From: JANNPJ01 sp965200525
GTDB taxonomy: Bacteria > Actinomycetota > Actinomycetes > Actinomycetales > Kineosporiaceae
Direction of reading: 5' to 3'
DNA length: 64,000 nucleotides
Assembly: GCA_965200525.1 (NCBI GenBank)
Contig: OZ241368.1
Span: 6,696,001-6,760,000, forward strand
The position numbers and the translations under genes were made by a program. Below, in pieces: positions 9,223 through 17,625 of the stretch. Position 1 is the stretch's first letter; each line of letters starts with the position of its first letter. The notes under the pieces were generated by a model. That model did not search any database and was not told the origin of the DNA. It saw only the letters and a program-made list of their open reading frames with translations.

Positions 9223-9792
9223 TCAGGTCGCGGCGGCCTTCGCCGCCGCCTTGGCGGCCTGTTTGTACTCCCGCACCTTCAGGAGCGACTCCGGCCCGGT
9301 GACGTCAGCCACGGACCGGTAGCCCTTCAGCGCGTAGTCGCCGGCCGCCGCCTTCCAACCGCGCGGCTGGACGGCGAGTTGCTTGCCCAGCAGGGCGACG
9401 AAGATCTTCGACGTCTGCGGCCCGAAGGCGGGCAACGCCTTCAGCCGCTTCAGCAGCTCGTCGCCGGTCGCGGACTCCGTCCAGATCCGGGTGGGGTCGC
9501 CCCCGTAGACCGACTCGACCACCGAGGCGAGCTTCTGCACGGCGGTCGCCTTGGCGGCGGGGAACCGGTGGATGGCGGGCGGGGTGCGACAGAGCGCCGA
9601 GAACTGCTCGGCGTCGGCCGCCGAGATCGCGGCGGTGTCCAACGTCCCGAACCGGGTCAAGATCTTCCAGCCGCCCCGGAAAGCGTGTTCGATCCCATAT
9701 TGCTGATCAAGCTGCATCCCGATGACCACGGCGAGCGGGTACTCGTCGAGAACGGCGTCGGCCTCGGGTAGACCGGTGATCTGGAAACCCAT
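9223..9792 (-). CDS. HhH-GPD-type base-excision DNA repair protein
   Basis: 189 residues, the usual size of the small actinobacterial HhH-GPD proteins. It begins FQITGLPEADAVLDEYPLAVVIGMQLDQQY and contains the hairpin-like LKALPAFGPQTSKIFVALLGKQL, where endonuclease III-type enzymes have their helix-hairpin-helix. I see no [4Fe-4S] cysteine cluster. The family excises damaged bases; the lesion preferred by this subfamily is not known to me. The C-terminus is a Lys/Ala repeat (KQAAKAAAKAAAT) that may aid DNA binding. It starts 17 bp after the stop of uspA and is probably co-transcribed with it, which suggests a shared stress role. Confidence 0.8.
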   Translation of the reverse strand: MGFQITGLPEADAVLDEYPLAVVIGMQLDQQYGIEHAFRGGWKILTRFGTLDTAAISAADAEQFSALCRTPPAIHRFPAAKATAVQKLASVVESVYGGDPTRIWTESATGDELLKRLKALPAFGPQTSKIFVALLGKQLAVQPRGWKAAAGDYALKGYRSVADVTGPESLLKVREYKQAAKAAAKAAAT

Positions 9793-9809
9793 GGTCGTCG
9801 AACAGCCTT

Positions 9810-10301
9810 TCAGCGGGTCTCGGGCGCGGACGACGCCCCGACCGTGGTGCCGTCGGCGGTGATGGTGAAGGTCTCGCCGCTGACCGAGGGGGTGGGCCGG
9901 GCGACCCGCTGATCGGCCTTGACCGCCAGCACCGGGCAGGAGGCGTCGAGCAGGATGCGCTGGGCGCTGCCACCGAGGATCAGCTTGCCGACGGCGGTTC
10001 GCCGGCGCAGCCCGATGACGATCAGCTCGGCCTCGGTCTCCTCGGCGACCGAGAGCACGTCGTCGGCGGGCTCATAGGCGTTGCGGTTGCGCCGGACCTC
10101 GAGGGCGGGCTCGGCCACGCCGAGCTCGGCGCAGATCTCCCGGACCTCGGACGCCGGGGACGGGGTGCCCGGACCGGGGTCGGCACCGTGCTCCGCGTTG
10201 ACCACGATCAGGCTGGTGTCGCGAAGCTGGCATTCGAGCACGGCCCGGCGGAGGGCGGCCTTGCCCTCCGGGGTCGGCACGAATCCGACGATCACTGGCA
10301 T
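9810..10301 (-). CDS. Universal stress protein, ATP-binding type
   Basis: 163 residues, a single UspA domain. The ATP-binding signature G-2x-G-9x-G(S/T) is recognisable as GLRRRTAVGKLILGGSAQ near residues 118-135. Dimeric Usp proteins bind ATP and modulate stress survival or dormancy; the target here is unknown. The ATG at 10301 has AGGGAGG eight bases upstream, so it is preferred over an in-frame ATG at 10337 that lacks a site. The gene is divergent from the NUDIX hydrolase gene (70 bp between starts) and runs into the HhH-GPD repair gene. Confidence 0.88.
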   Translation of the reverse strand: MPVIVGFVPTPEGKAALRRAVLECQLRDTSLIVVNAEHGADPGPGTPSPASEVREICAELGVAEPALEVRRNRNAYEPADDVLSVAEETEAELIVIGLRRRTAVGKLILGGSAQRILLDASCPVLAVKADQRVARPTPSVSGETFTITADGTTVGASSAPETR

Positions 10302-10358
10302 ACGAACCTCCCTGCTGGGGACGTTACCCCACTGCACCGGCCGGGGTCACCGGCAACG

Positions 10359-10364
10359 TACGGT
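10359..10364 (+). promoter_or_regulatory. -10 hexamer TACGGT, leaderless start
   Basis: TACGGT ends seven bases before the ATG at 10372, and there is no ribosome-binding site. Confidence 0.5.
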
Positions 10365-10371
10365 GAACCTC

Positions 10372-10857
10372 ATGGCCAGTGGTGACGGCAACGGATGGCT
10401 CCAGTGCGGCAACGGCCACCGGCACTGGGGGCGCTTCGGTGCCGCCGGGCTCGCCCTGGTCAGGACGTCGCCGCGGCACCAGATGCTGCTGCAACTGCGT
10501 TCGGGCTGGACTCATGAGGGTGGGACGTGGGGGCTGGTGGGCGGCGCCCGGGACAGTCACGAGACGGTGGCCGAGGCTGCGTTGCGCGAGGCCGCCGAGG
10601 AAGCTGGGGTGGATGGATCGAGGGTCACCGTACTCGGTTCCCGGGTCGGGGTGGACGACGGCGACTGGTCGTACACCTACGTGTTGGCCCGAGCTCCCGA
10701 AGATCTGCAGGTCGAGGTGCTCACGACCGAGAGCGACGAGTTGCGCTGGGTCGACCTGGACCAGGTGACGGCTCTGCCGTTGCACGCCGGTCTGGCCGCC
10801 GCCTGGCCCGGGCTGCGGCCCTGGATTGACACGCGCCTGGCCGCCGGCGTCCCCTAG
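10372..10857 (+). CDS. NUDIX hydrolase
   Basis: 161 residues. The Nudix box is complete: G(x5)E(x7)REUxEExGU reads as GGARDSHETVAEAALREAAE followed by EAGV, giving the metal-binding RE..EE helix. It hydrolyses a nucleoside diphosphate linked to another group; the substrate (mutagenic dNTP, ADP-ribose or similar) cannot be told from sequence. The N-terminal CGNGHRHWGRFGAAGLAL segment has two possible zinc-ligand residues. The ATG at 10372 is the natural start behind a -10 element; upstream in-frame codons overlap uspA on the other strand. Its 3' end overlaps the metX stop by four bases. Confidence 0.85.
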   Translation: MASGDGNGWLQCGNGHRHWGRFGAAGLALVRTSPRHQMLLQLRSGWTHEGGTWGLVGGARDSHETVAEAALREAAEEAGVDGSRVTVLGSRVGVDDGDWSYTYVLARAPEDLQVEVLTTESDELRWVDLDQVTALPLHAGLAAAWPGLRPWIDTRLAAGVP

Positions 10858-12017
10858 AGCGCCGGCTTGTCCAGCAATTCGAACAGCACTTCACCGACCC
10901 GATCCACCTCGACCAGGAACCCGTCGTGCCCGTACGGGGAGCCGATCACCACCAGCGGCGCGCAGTCGGGGATCCCGGCGGCGATCTCGGCGTTCAGGTG
11001 CGGCGGGTAGAGCCGGTCGCTCTCGATCGCGGCCACCGCCGTCCGCGCGGTGACCCGGCTCAGGGCGGCGGCCACGCCGCCACGACCCCGGCCGAGATCG
11101 TGCGAGTTCATCGCCTCGGTGAGGACCAGGTACGAGTTGGCGTCGAACCGGTGGGTCAGCTTCTCGGCGTGGTGGTCCAGGTACGACTCGATGGCGAACC
11201 GGCCCCCGCCGCCGAGCGGATCCTCGCCGGTCTGGGCCCGCCGGCCGAAGCGCAGGTTGATCTCCTGCTCGGACCGGTAGGTGGTGTGCGCGATCCGCCG
11301 GGCCACCTCGAGCCCGAGGTGCGGCCCGCGGCCGGGCTCGGCGTCGTAGTAGTCGCCCCGGTCGAAGCCGGCGTCGGCCCGGATCGCGGCCAACTGGGCG
11401 GCGCACCAGGCGATCTGATCGCCGGTCGAGGCGGGGGTCGAGGCCAGCACGAACAGCTTCTCGACCCGGTCGGGCTCGGTCACGGCCCACTCCAGGGCCC
11501 GCATCCCGCCCATCGACCCGCCGACCACCACCGCCCACCGATCGATGCCGAGCGCGTCCGAGAGCGCCACCTCGGCCGCGACCTGGTCGCGCACGGTCAG
11601 GTACGGGAACCGACTGCCGTACGGACGGCCGTCGGAGGCGGGGCTGGCCGGCCCGGTGGTGCCCTGGCAGCCGCCCAGCACGTTCGGCGCGACCACGTAC
11701 CACTGGTTGGTGTCCAGGGGCCGGCCCGGCCCGATCAGCTCGCCCCACCAGCCCGGCGTGGGGTGCCCGGGCCCGGCCGGGCCGGTGACGTGGCTGTCAC
11801 CGGTCAGGGCGTGCAGCACGAGCACCGCGTTGTCGGCCGCGGGCGACAGTTCGCCCCACGTCTCGTAGGCCACCTGGACGTCGTTCAGCCGGCCGCCGCG
11901 TTCGAGCCCGAGGTCACCGACCTGGACGAACCGCCGGTCGCCGGGGTGGTCCCCCGCCTGCCAGGCCCCCGTGACCGGGGGTCTGGCGGGTGGGGAGACC
12001 TCGTCGGTCGAGATCAT
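10854..12017 (-). CDS. metX: Homoserine O-acetyltransferase
   Basis: 387 residues, an alpha/beta-hydrolase-fold acyltransferase that makes O-acetylhomoserine from homoserine and acetyl-CoA, the activating step of methionine synthesis. The nucleophile elbow is VVVGGSMGGMRALEW; the acid Asp lies in ESDRLYPP and the His in GHDGFLVE near the C-terminus. The ATG at 12017 overlaps the metY stop by one base (TGATG), so metX is translated from the metY transcript and falls under the SAM-IV riboswitch upstream. MetX-type enzymes can use acetyl or succinyl donors; actinobacterial ones are normally acetyltransferases, and I follow that. Confidence 0.93.
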   Translation of the reverse strand: MISTDEVSPPARPPVTGAWQAGDHPGDRRFVQVGDLGLERGGRLNDVQVAYETWGELSPAADNAVLVLHALTGDSHVTGPAGPGHPTPGWWGELIGPGRPLDTNQWYVVAPNVLGGCQGTTGPASPASDGRPYGSRFPYLTVRDQVAAEVALSDALGIDRWAVVVGGSMGGMRALEWAVTEPDRVEKLFVLASTPASTGDQIAWCAAQLAAIRADAGFDRGDYYDAEPGRGPHLGLEVARRIAHTTYRSEQEINLRFGRRAQTGEDPLGGGGRFAIESYLDHHAEKLTHRFDANSYLVLTEAMNSHDLGRGRGGVAAALSRVTARTAVAAIESDRLYPPHLNAEIAAGIPDCAPLVVIGSPYGHDGFLVEVDRVGEVLFELLDKPAL

Positions 12018-13333
12018 CAACTGGCCTTGGCGGCCCGGAAACCGGCCTCCAGGTCGGCCAGGATGTCGGTGATGTTCTCCAGGCCGACGGCCAGCCGGAC
12101 CAGGCCGGGGGTGACTCCGGTGGCCGCCTGCTCGGTCTCGCTGAGCTGGCTGTGCGTGGTGCTGGCCGGGTGGATGACCAGGCTGCGCACATCGCCGATG
12201 TTGGCCACGTGGCTGTGCAGCTCGAGGGCGTCGACGAATCGCTTGCCCGCCTCGATGCCGCCGGCGATCTCGAACGCCACGACCGCACCGGCCCCACGCG
12301 GGGCGTACTTCTGGCCCAGGGCGTACCAGGGGCTGCTCGGCAGACCGGCGTAGTTCACCGACTCGACCTCGTCGCGGGCCTCCAGCCAGGTCGCGACGGC
12401 GACGGCGTTCTGCACGTGCCGTTCGATCCGCAGGCTGAGGGTCTCCAGACCCTGGGCGATCAGGAAGGCGTTGAACGGCGAGGCGGCGGGGCCGAGATCC
12501 CGCAGCAACTGCACCCGGGCCTTGAGGATGTAGGCCAGGTTCGCCCCCAGCGCACTGCCGACGCCCAGGTCGCGGGCGTAGACCAGGCCGTGGTAGCTGC
12601 CGTCGGGCTGGTTGAACCCGGGGAACCTGTCCGGCGTCGCGGCGTAGTCGAAGTTGCCGCTGTCGACGATCACCCCGGCGATCGCCGCGCCGTGGCCGCC
12701 CAGGTACTTGGTGGCCGAGTGCACGACCACGTCGGCGCCGAACTCCAGCGGGCGGATCAAGTAGGGCGTGGCCACCGTGTTGTCGACGATCAGGGGGACG
12801 CCGGCCGCGTGGGCCACCGCAGCGACGCCCTCGATGTCGAGCACGTCCTGCTTGGGGTTGGAGATGGTCTCGGCGAAGAAGGCCTTGGTGTTCGGTTTGA
12901 CCGCGGCCCGCCACGAGTCGAGGTCGTCCGGGTTCTCGACGAAGCTGACCTCGATGCCGAACTTGGGCAGCGTGTAGTGGAACAGGTTGTACGTGCCGCC
13001 GTAGAGGCTTGGGCTGGAGACGATGTGGTCGCCGGCCTCGGCCACGTTGAGCAGGGCGATCGTTTCGGCCGACTGGCCGCTGGCCACCAGCAGGGCGGCC
13101 ACACCGCCCTCGAGGCTGGCGATCCGCTGCTCGACCACGTCGGTGGTCGGGTTGTTGAGCCGGGTGTAGATGTTGCCGAACTCCTTCAGGCCGAACAGGT
13201 TGGCCGCGTGTTCGGTGCTGTTGAAGACGTACGACGTGGTCTGGTAGATCGGCAGAGCCCGCGCACCCGTGGTCGGGTCGGGGGCCTGGCCGGCGTGGAT
13301 CTGACGGGTTTCGAACGACCAACCATCGGTCAT
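12017..13333 (-). CDS. metY: O-acetylhomoserine sulfhydrylase (PLP-dependent)
   Basis: 438 residues, Cys/Met metabolism PLP enzyme. It converts O-acetylhomoserine and sulfide to homocysteine by direct sulfhydrylation. The PLP lysine lies in VVHSATKYLGGHG; YNLFHYTLPKFGIEV and the C-terminal RLAVGLENITDILADLE are typical. The length matches MetY (about 430) rather than the shorter MetB/MetZ. The ATG at 13333 has GGAGGAG upstream. It is the first gene of metY-metX, behind an 8-bp hairpin and a SAM-IV aptamer, so expression should fall when S-adenosylmethionine is plentiful. Confidence 0.93.
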   Translation of the reverse strand: MTDGWSFETRQIHAGQAPDPTTGARALPIYQTTSYVFNSTEHAANLFGLKEFGNIYTRLNNPTTDVVEQRIASLEGGVAALLVASGQSAETIALLNVAEAGDHIVSSPSLYGGTYNLFHYTLPKFGIEVSFVENPDDLDSWRAAVKPNTKAFFAETISNPKQDVLDIEGVAAVAHAAGVPLIVDNTVATPYLIRPLEFGADVVVHSATKYLGGHGAAIAGVIVDSGNFDYAATPDRFPGFNQPDGSYHGLVYARDLGVGSALGANLAYILKARVQLLRDLGPAASPFNAFLIAQGLETLSLRIERHVQNAVAVATWLEARDEVESVNYAGLPSSPWYALGQKYAPRGAGAVVAFEIAGGIEAGKRFVDALELHSHVANIGDVRSLVIHPASTTHSQLSETEQAATGVTPGLVRLAVGLENITDILADLEAGFRAAKAS

Positions 13334-13353
13334 CGGGACTCCTCCATACTCAT

Positions 13354-13375
13354 GGGCACGGAGCGAACCGTGCCC
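13354..13375 (-). promoter_or_regulatory. Expression-platform hairpin of the riboswitch
   Basis: GGGCACGG and CCGTGCCC form a perfect 8-bp stem with a 6-nt loop, about 10 nt before the metY ribosome-binding site. With no U-tract, control could be by termination or by masking ribosome access; I cannot tell which. Confidence 0.5.
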
Positions 13376-13423
13376 TCGCGGGCGAGCCCGCGGGCAGATG
13401 AGTGACGGGTCGACGTGCGTCGA

Positions 13424-13536
13424 CCGCGCTTGCCTTCGCCGGGGACGGCGTCAGCCAGGTCATCACCCGGGGCACCCCACCGCGGAACGAGGGTTGCCGA
13501 CCAGCAAGCCGGGGCTTGTCGCTGATACTCATGACC
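13424..13536 (-). promoter_or_regulatory. SAM-IV riboswitch aptamer
   Basis: Read on the minus strand, the leader begins GGTCATGAG, runs through AGCGACAAGCCCCGGCTTGC, CCGCGGTGGGGTGCCCC and GGTGATGACC, then continues to GGCAAGCGCGG. These blocks match, in order, the conserved core of the actinobacterial SAM-IV class as I know it: P1 closed by GGTCAT/ATGACC, the AAGCCCC and GGGGTGCCCC strands, and the distal GGCAAGCGCGG segment specific to SAM-IV. A hairpin follows (GGTCGAC/GTCGACC, 13408-13425). It senses S-adenosylmethionine and should switch metY-metX off when SAM is abundant. The 3' boundary of the aptamer is approximate. Confidence 0.9.
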
Positions 13537-13544
13537 TACGGCTC

Positions 13545-13550
13545 AGCCTA
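13545..13550 (-). promoter_or_regulatory. metY: -10 hexamer TAGGCT of the metY-metX transcript
   Basis: TAGGCT on the minus strand ends about eight bases before the first G of the riboswitch P1 stem. The mRNA would therefore start almost exactly at the aptamer. No convincing -35 is seen. Confidence 0.55.
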
Positions 13551-13610
13551 GGCGACTCCTCGGCCCTCGCCCAGCCCATCTCAAATTCTGGACCTTAAGC
13601 ATCGACTTCA

Positions 13611-14663
13611 TCACCCGAATGCCGCATTCTGCGCCCACTGCGGGACAATTCGGCGGTTCAGCAGCGCTCGGACCAGACCGGTGAGCGAGAGTTCGCCCTG
13701 GTCGGCGGCGGCCAGGTCGACCAGCAGCCGGGCCCTCGCCGCATGGCCTCGTTCCAGGCGGCCAGGGCCAGCATCGCCAGGGCCGGTGCCCGGGCTCCCG
13801 GCGGGGCCTGCCGGGCGGTGCGGGCCAGAACGGCGGTGCGGGGGGCCGACCGGCCCGGGTCAGCGGCCCGGCCGAGCAACTCGTCAAGCCGGGACCAGTC
13901 GGCGGTCTGGTCGAGGGTGGCCCGGACCTGCTCGGCGGTGGCGCCCAGCAACTCCATCAGCAGGGCATCGCGCAGGAGGGGATCGTGCAGGGCCACGGCC
14001 AGGCCGGGCGGCGAGACCCCGACGGCCGGACGGGGCGACGCCTCGCGCCGCACGGCCGCGCTCCAGACCCGCCAGTGCCGGTGGCGAGAGTGGCCCGGCC
14101 CCGGCAGTGACACCCCCCGCCGGACCTGCGCGAAGGGCCGCCCCGCCCGGGAGCACATCGGCGACCAGCTCCTGCTCGGAGTCGGCCAGGGCCCGACCCT
14201 CGAGCACGTGGACGGCGGCCGCGCGGCTGGCCAGCACCTCCGCCAGGAGCCGGCCACCGGGCGGGCAGCAAGCCGGGTCGGCGCAGAGCAGCGAGCGGTA
14301 GGCCGACGAGGTCTGCCCGAGCACGTCGAGCAGCTCCAGCCCGCGCCGGCGGGCCTGCCCGATCAGCAGCCGGCCGACCGGTGGCAGCGGTGAGATCAGG
14401 GCCTGCTCGTCGACGATCAGCACGGCCGCCCCCGCGGCCCCGGACTCCTGGACAGCGGCCAGCAGGTCGGCGACCAGGCCGCGCTCGGGCCCGGCCCCGG
14501 GTGGCGGCAGGCCGGCCCGGAGCACCACCCCCACCCGCTGCCGGGGGCCTTCCAGGCCGGCCAGCACGAGGCTCTGCCGGGGCCGGAAGCCGAGCCGGAA
14601 CCAGGCGGTGGCGATCAGATCGGCCGGCCCGGCCTTGCTCACGATGGTCTTGTCGGTGTCCAT
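13611..14663 (-). pseudogene. DUF4192-family protein with two compensating frameshifts
   Basis: The start (ATG 14663) and stop (TGA 13611-13613) are in the same frame 351 codons apart, a normal length for DUF4192, but the middle reads in another frame. The first part (TDKTIVSKAGPADLIATAWF, SLLCADPACCPPGGRLL) is typical DUF4192 N-terminus. Near 14140-14160, in the run CCCGGGCGGGGCGG, the family match moves one base on (FAQVRRGVSLPG, LHDPLLRDALLMELL, APALAMLALAAWNEAMR). Near 13735-13745 it returns to the first frame (ARARLLVDLAAADQGELSL). Unshifted, the first frame stops at 13884. This is either one inserted and one lost base from sequencing error, or a true pseudogene. Function of DUF4192 is unknown. 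Confidence 0.75.
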
Positions 14664-14742
14664 GCCGACCAGGCTGCCCCGGCCGCCGACGCCGCGGTCC
14701 GGGCCGGCCCGATCTGTGGAAAACCACCCCGTCGAGATGACC

Positions 14743-15576
14743 TCAGAAGTCGCGGAAGCAGGGCCCGCCGGAGAGCACCGCCAGCCCACGACGATCGCCA
14801 TCCGCGAATCCCCCGGCGTGCGGGGTCGGCTGCTTGTACATCAGCTGCCCCGGGTCAGGCACGTGGTCGAGCCCGACCAGGTGGCCGAACTCGTGCAGCA
14901 CCACCGCGTTCAGCCGGGCCGCACCGTCGTCCCAGGTCACCACCTGGGACAGGTGAGCCCGGTTGAGCAGCACCACCCCGCTCACGTAGCGGCGTCGGCC
15001 GGCCGCACTGCCGGCCACGGTGTCCGGCCCACCCAGGCCCGCGTAGCCGGCCATGCCCTTGTACTCGGAGGGGTCGGTCCAGGCGATCAGGACCGGCGAC
15101 CAGCGGTCCCCGTAGCGGGCGACGTCGACGGTCGGGCGGTCCGGCCGGGGCGCCTCGGTGGTGGCGCCGTCGAAGGCGAACCGCAGCCCGGTGAGCTGCT
15201 CCACCCGGGCGATCGACCGGTCGATCGCCTGCTGCCCACCGGCCGGCGCGCCGTCCGGGCGGATCACGTAGTGGATCGGGCGGCACGGGTCCCAGCGCAC
15301 CGGGACGCCGGAGGAGTCGTCCTGCAGCTCCAGCACCCGGTATCCGCCGGCCCCGGCCGGAGCCGGCGCCGGGTGCGCCAGCGGAGCGGTCGCGACGTCG
15401 GCCGGCAGGGCCGGGTGGATCCGATTGCCGACGCCGCCCCACCAGTGCCGCTGCGGGGCGGAGGCGGCCAGCAGGGTGAACACCAGCAGGGCCGACAGCA
15501 GGCAGGCCAGGGCCACGGTGAGTGCGCTGGGCGTACGCCGGGCACCAGCCGGCGGCACCGGTCGGGCCGTGTCCAC
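14743..15576 (-). CDS. Secreted or membrane-anchored matrixin-like metalloprotease
   Basis: 277 residues. A transmembrane or signal-anchor helix at about 18-43 (SALTVALACLLSALLVFTLL) precedes an extracellular domain. The zinc site is HEFGHLVGLDH at residues 228-238, the extended HExxHxxGxxH of metzincins, followed by a Met-turn-like QLMYKQPT. The preceding PIHYVIRPDG strand and RIHPALP are usual in bacterial peptidase M10A-like proteins. No propeptide cysteine switch is obvious. It starts with GTG at 15576. Substrate unknown; extracellular protein turnover is the inference. It lies between the DUF4192 remnant and a diguanylate cyclase on the same strand. Confidence 0.82.
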   Translation of the reverse strand: MDTARPVPPAGARRTPSALTVALACLLSALLVFTLLAASAPQRHWWGGVGNRIHPALPADVATAPLAHPAPAPAGAGGYRVLELQDDSSGVPVRWDPCRPIHYVIRPDGAPAGGQQAIDRSIARVEQLTGLRFAFDGATTEAPRPDRPTVDVARYGDRWSPVLIAWTDPSEYKGMAGYAGLGGPDTVAGSAAGRRRYVSGVVLLNRAHLSQVVTWDDGAARLNAVVLHEFGHLVGLDHVPDPGQLMYKQPTPHAGGFADGDRRGLAVLSGGPCFRDF

Positions 15577-15600
15577 GACAGGTCCGTCGTCAGGACCGAT

Positions 15601-15615
15601 GCCGATTCAATCGGC
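15601..15615. other. Perfect palindrome GCCGATT-C-AATCGGC
   Basis: A 15-bp inverted repeat with a one-base centre sits between the diguanylate cyclase stop and the protease start. It could be an operator for the protease gene or part of a weak terminator. Confidence 0.35.
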
Positions 15616-15649
15616 CTAAGGAGTGGCGGCCCCGGGGGCGGATCCGGGC

Positions 15650-17278
15650 TCAGCCCAGGACGGTGGCGTCCCCGCCGGCCCGTTTGGCCGTGTACATCGC
15701 CTCGTCGGCCCGCCGCAGCCAGGCCTGCTCGTCCAGCGGCGCGTCCCGCACGGCCACCCCGACGCTGCCGGTGATCCGGGCGTCCCGGGTGCTGTGCCGC
15801 AGCGTGTCGCGCAGCCGATCGCCCAGCGCCAGGGCCCGGCTCTCGTCGAGCACGGCCACCACCACGAACTCGTCGCCGCCCCAGCGGGCCACCACGTCCT
15901 CCAGCCGGGCCGCGTCCCGCAGCGCCGCGGCCACCCGTTCCAGGACGACGTCGCCGGCCAGATGCCCGGAATTGTCGTTCACGTACTTGAACCCGTCGAG
16001 GTCGATCAGCAGCAGCGCGACGCACTCCCCCGCCGGCAGCGCCGCGGCATCGGCCATCGCCGTGGCCGCTCCCCGGCGGTTGACCAGCCCGGTGAGCACG
16101 TCCAGTTCGGCCGCTCGGGCCAGGAAGCGGCGCTCGTCGGCGCCCCGGAGCAGGTCGACCCGGGCCCGGAACAGGGCCCCGACCAGCGTGACGTCCGTCC
16201 CGACCTGGTCCTGGGTGAGGGCCAGGTACTCGGCCGTGCCGGTGCCGGAGCGCTCCACCTCGGGATGCTCGGCCCGCATCACCTCGTAGGCCAGCATCGC
16301 CCGGTCTCCCACCCGGGAGTGGTCGCGCACCAGGGCCAGCACCTGGTTGCCGATCCGGGCGGCCGGCTGGTCGCGGCCCAGCCGGGTCAGGGCCCGGGTC
16401 ATGCCCACCCCCCAGAACAGCTGGGCGAAGGTCGCCTCCGGGCCGCGCCGGAGCACGGCCCGGCAGCCCTCGAGCTGAGCCAGCCCGGCCTGCGGATCGC
16501 CGGCCACGGCGACGGCCAGCGCGGTCAGCACCTGAACCTCGACCGCCACCACCTGGTAGAGCCCCCAGTCGGCCAGGGCCTCGGCGTTGTGGATCTCCGC
16601 CACCGCCTGCTCGAGGAGGTCGACGTCGACCTCGAACGGGGCCCGGCGGGCCGCGGCCAGGGCCTGCCCGGCGTGGGCGAAGGCGAGATTGCTCCAGCGG
16701 GACACCCGCTGGTGGGGCGGCAGCTGATCCTCCACCGCGGCCAGCCGGTGCTCGACCCTGCCCGCCTCGGCGGTGGCCCCGCTGAGCCGCAGGGCGACCG
16801 CGAGAGCGCCGAGGGCGGTCTGCACATCCGGATCGGTCAGATCCCGCAGAGCCGGCTCGAGGGCCACGGCGTGGGCCAGCTGCTCGACCGACTGCTCCAG
16901 CTGACCGTCCCGGCGCAGCAGGTCGACCAGCAGGGCCCGGGCCCGCAACCCGGCCGCCTGCAGGCCGAGCCGGCGACAGAGCGCGGTCAGCTCGCGGGCC
17001 ACCTCGATCGCGGTCGGGATGTTGCCCAGGACGAGATGACACAGGGTCCGGGCATAGAGGGCCTGGGCCTGCAACCGGGGCTCGAGGCGGCCCCGGAGGG
17101 CAAGATCGACCTCGGCCAGGACCTGCGCCGCCTCGCCGTCCTGGGCCCGGACCACCCAGTTCGCCCCACCCGGGACGGCGGCCGTCGGCTGCGAAGGCAG
17201 CGCCGACGGGCGCGACGGGCGCGACGTCGTCCCGATCTCGATCGAGCTCACCTCGGAGTAGGCGTCCGGAGCGGTCAT
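15650..17278 (-). CDS. Diguanylate cyclase with TPR-like N-terminal region
   Basis: 542 residues. The first ~370 residues are helical repeats of TPR character (LYARTLCHLVLGNIPTAIEV, NLAFAHAGQALAAARR). The C-terminal GGDEF domain is complete: RWGGDEFVVVA with GGDEF at residues 467-471, LTGLVNRRG at its start and DEAMYTAKRAGGD at its end. An inhibitory RxxD I-site (RLED) lies five residues before GGDEF, so feedback inhibition by c-di-GMP is expected. The enzyme makes c-di-GMP from two GTP; the repeats probably receive a protein signal. The ATG at 17278 has GGAGGGGG upstream; an in-frame upstream start adds 43 residues without conserved features. Confidence 0.9.
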   Translation of the reverse strand: MTAPDAYSEVSSIEIGTTSRPSRPSALPSQPTAAVPGGANWVVRAQDGEAAQVLAEVDLALRGRLEPRLQAQALYARTLCHLVLGNIPTAIEVARELTALCRRLGLQAAGLRARALLVDLLRRDGQLEQSVEQLAHAVALEPALRDLTDPDVQTALGALAVALRLSGATAEAGRVEHRLAAVEDQLPPHQRVSRWSNLAFAHAGQALAAARRAPFEVDVDLLEQAVAEIHNAEALADWGLYQVVAVEVQVLTALAVAVAGDPQAGLAQLEGCRAVLRRGPEATFAQLFWGVGMTRALTRLGRDQPAARIGNQVLALVRDHSRVGDRAMLAYEVMRAEHPEVERSGTGTAEYLALTQDQVGTDVTLVGALFRARVDLLRGADERRFLARAAELDVLTGLVNRRGAATAMADAAALPAGECVALLLIDLDGFKYVNDNSGHLAGDVVLERVAAALRDAARLEDVVARWGGDEFVVVAVLDESRALALGDRLRDTLRHSTRDARITGSVGVAVRDAPLDEQAWLRRADEAMYTAKRAGGDATVLG

Positions 17279-17625
17279 CGCGACACCCCCTCCCCGCCAC
17301 GGGCCGACGTGGACCCGTAAGCGCGTCCCGATCGCCCGATCGACCGGAACATACTGCACAATGCTGTCATTGCCGACAGGCGCGACACACTGATTCATTG
17401 GCGACAACCGTCGCTCCTGCTATCACTCTAAGCGATCAGTCGATTGCGGTGCATTAACGTCAGAGTACGAGGTGCCGATCTCCGCAGAAGTGACCGGGGG
17501 TCCATGGCCCCTTCGACCGGCACCCCAGCCCGGAACCGCTAGGCACCTCGACCTTCCAAAAGTGATATCACCTTGATAGATTGGAGCCTCAGTCGAGCGC
17601 CGCACACAGTGCTAGGAGACCCGCG
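17279..17625. other. Divergent control region with palindrome GTGATATCAC
   Basis: 347 bp without a gene between the diguanylate cyclase and the SPFH gene, noticeably more AT-rich than its surroundings. At 17562-17571 lies the perfect palindrome GTGATATCAC, followed at once by CTTGATAGA, an imperfect second TGATA half-site. It is 54 bp before the SPFH start. I infer an operator, possibly for the ribbon-helix-helix protein encoded two genes on. I see no open reading frame or RNA gene here. Confidence 0.5.

Noticed and set aside
10854..13322. An 822-codon frame that looks like a MetX fusion protein
   Set aside because: Its first half is out-of-frame metY. metX has its own ATG at 12017, coupled to the metY stop.
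13611..14663. Programmed ribosomal frameshifting in the DUF4192 gene
   Set aside because: It would need two opposite events, with no slippery heptamer or downstream structure evident; indels are simpler.
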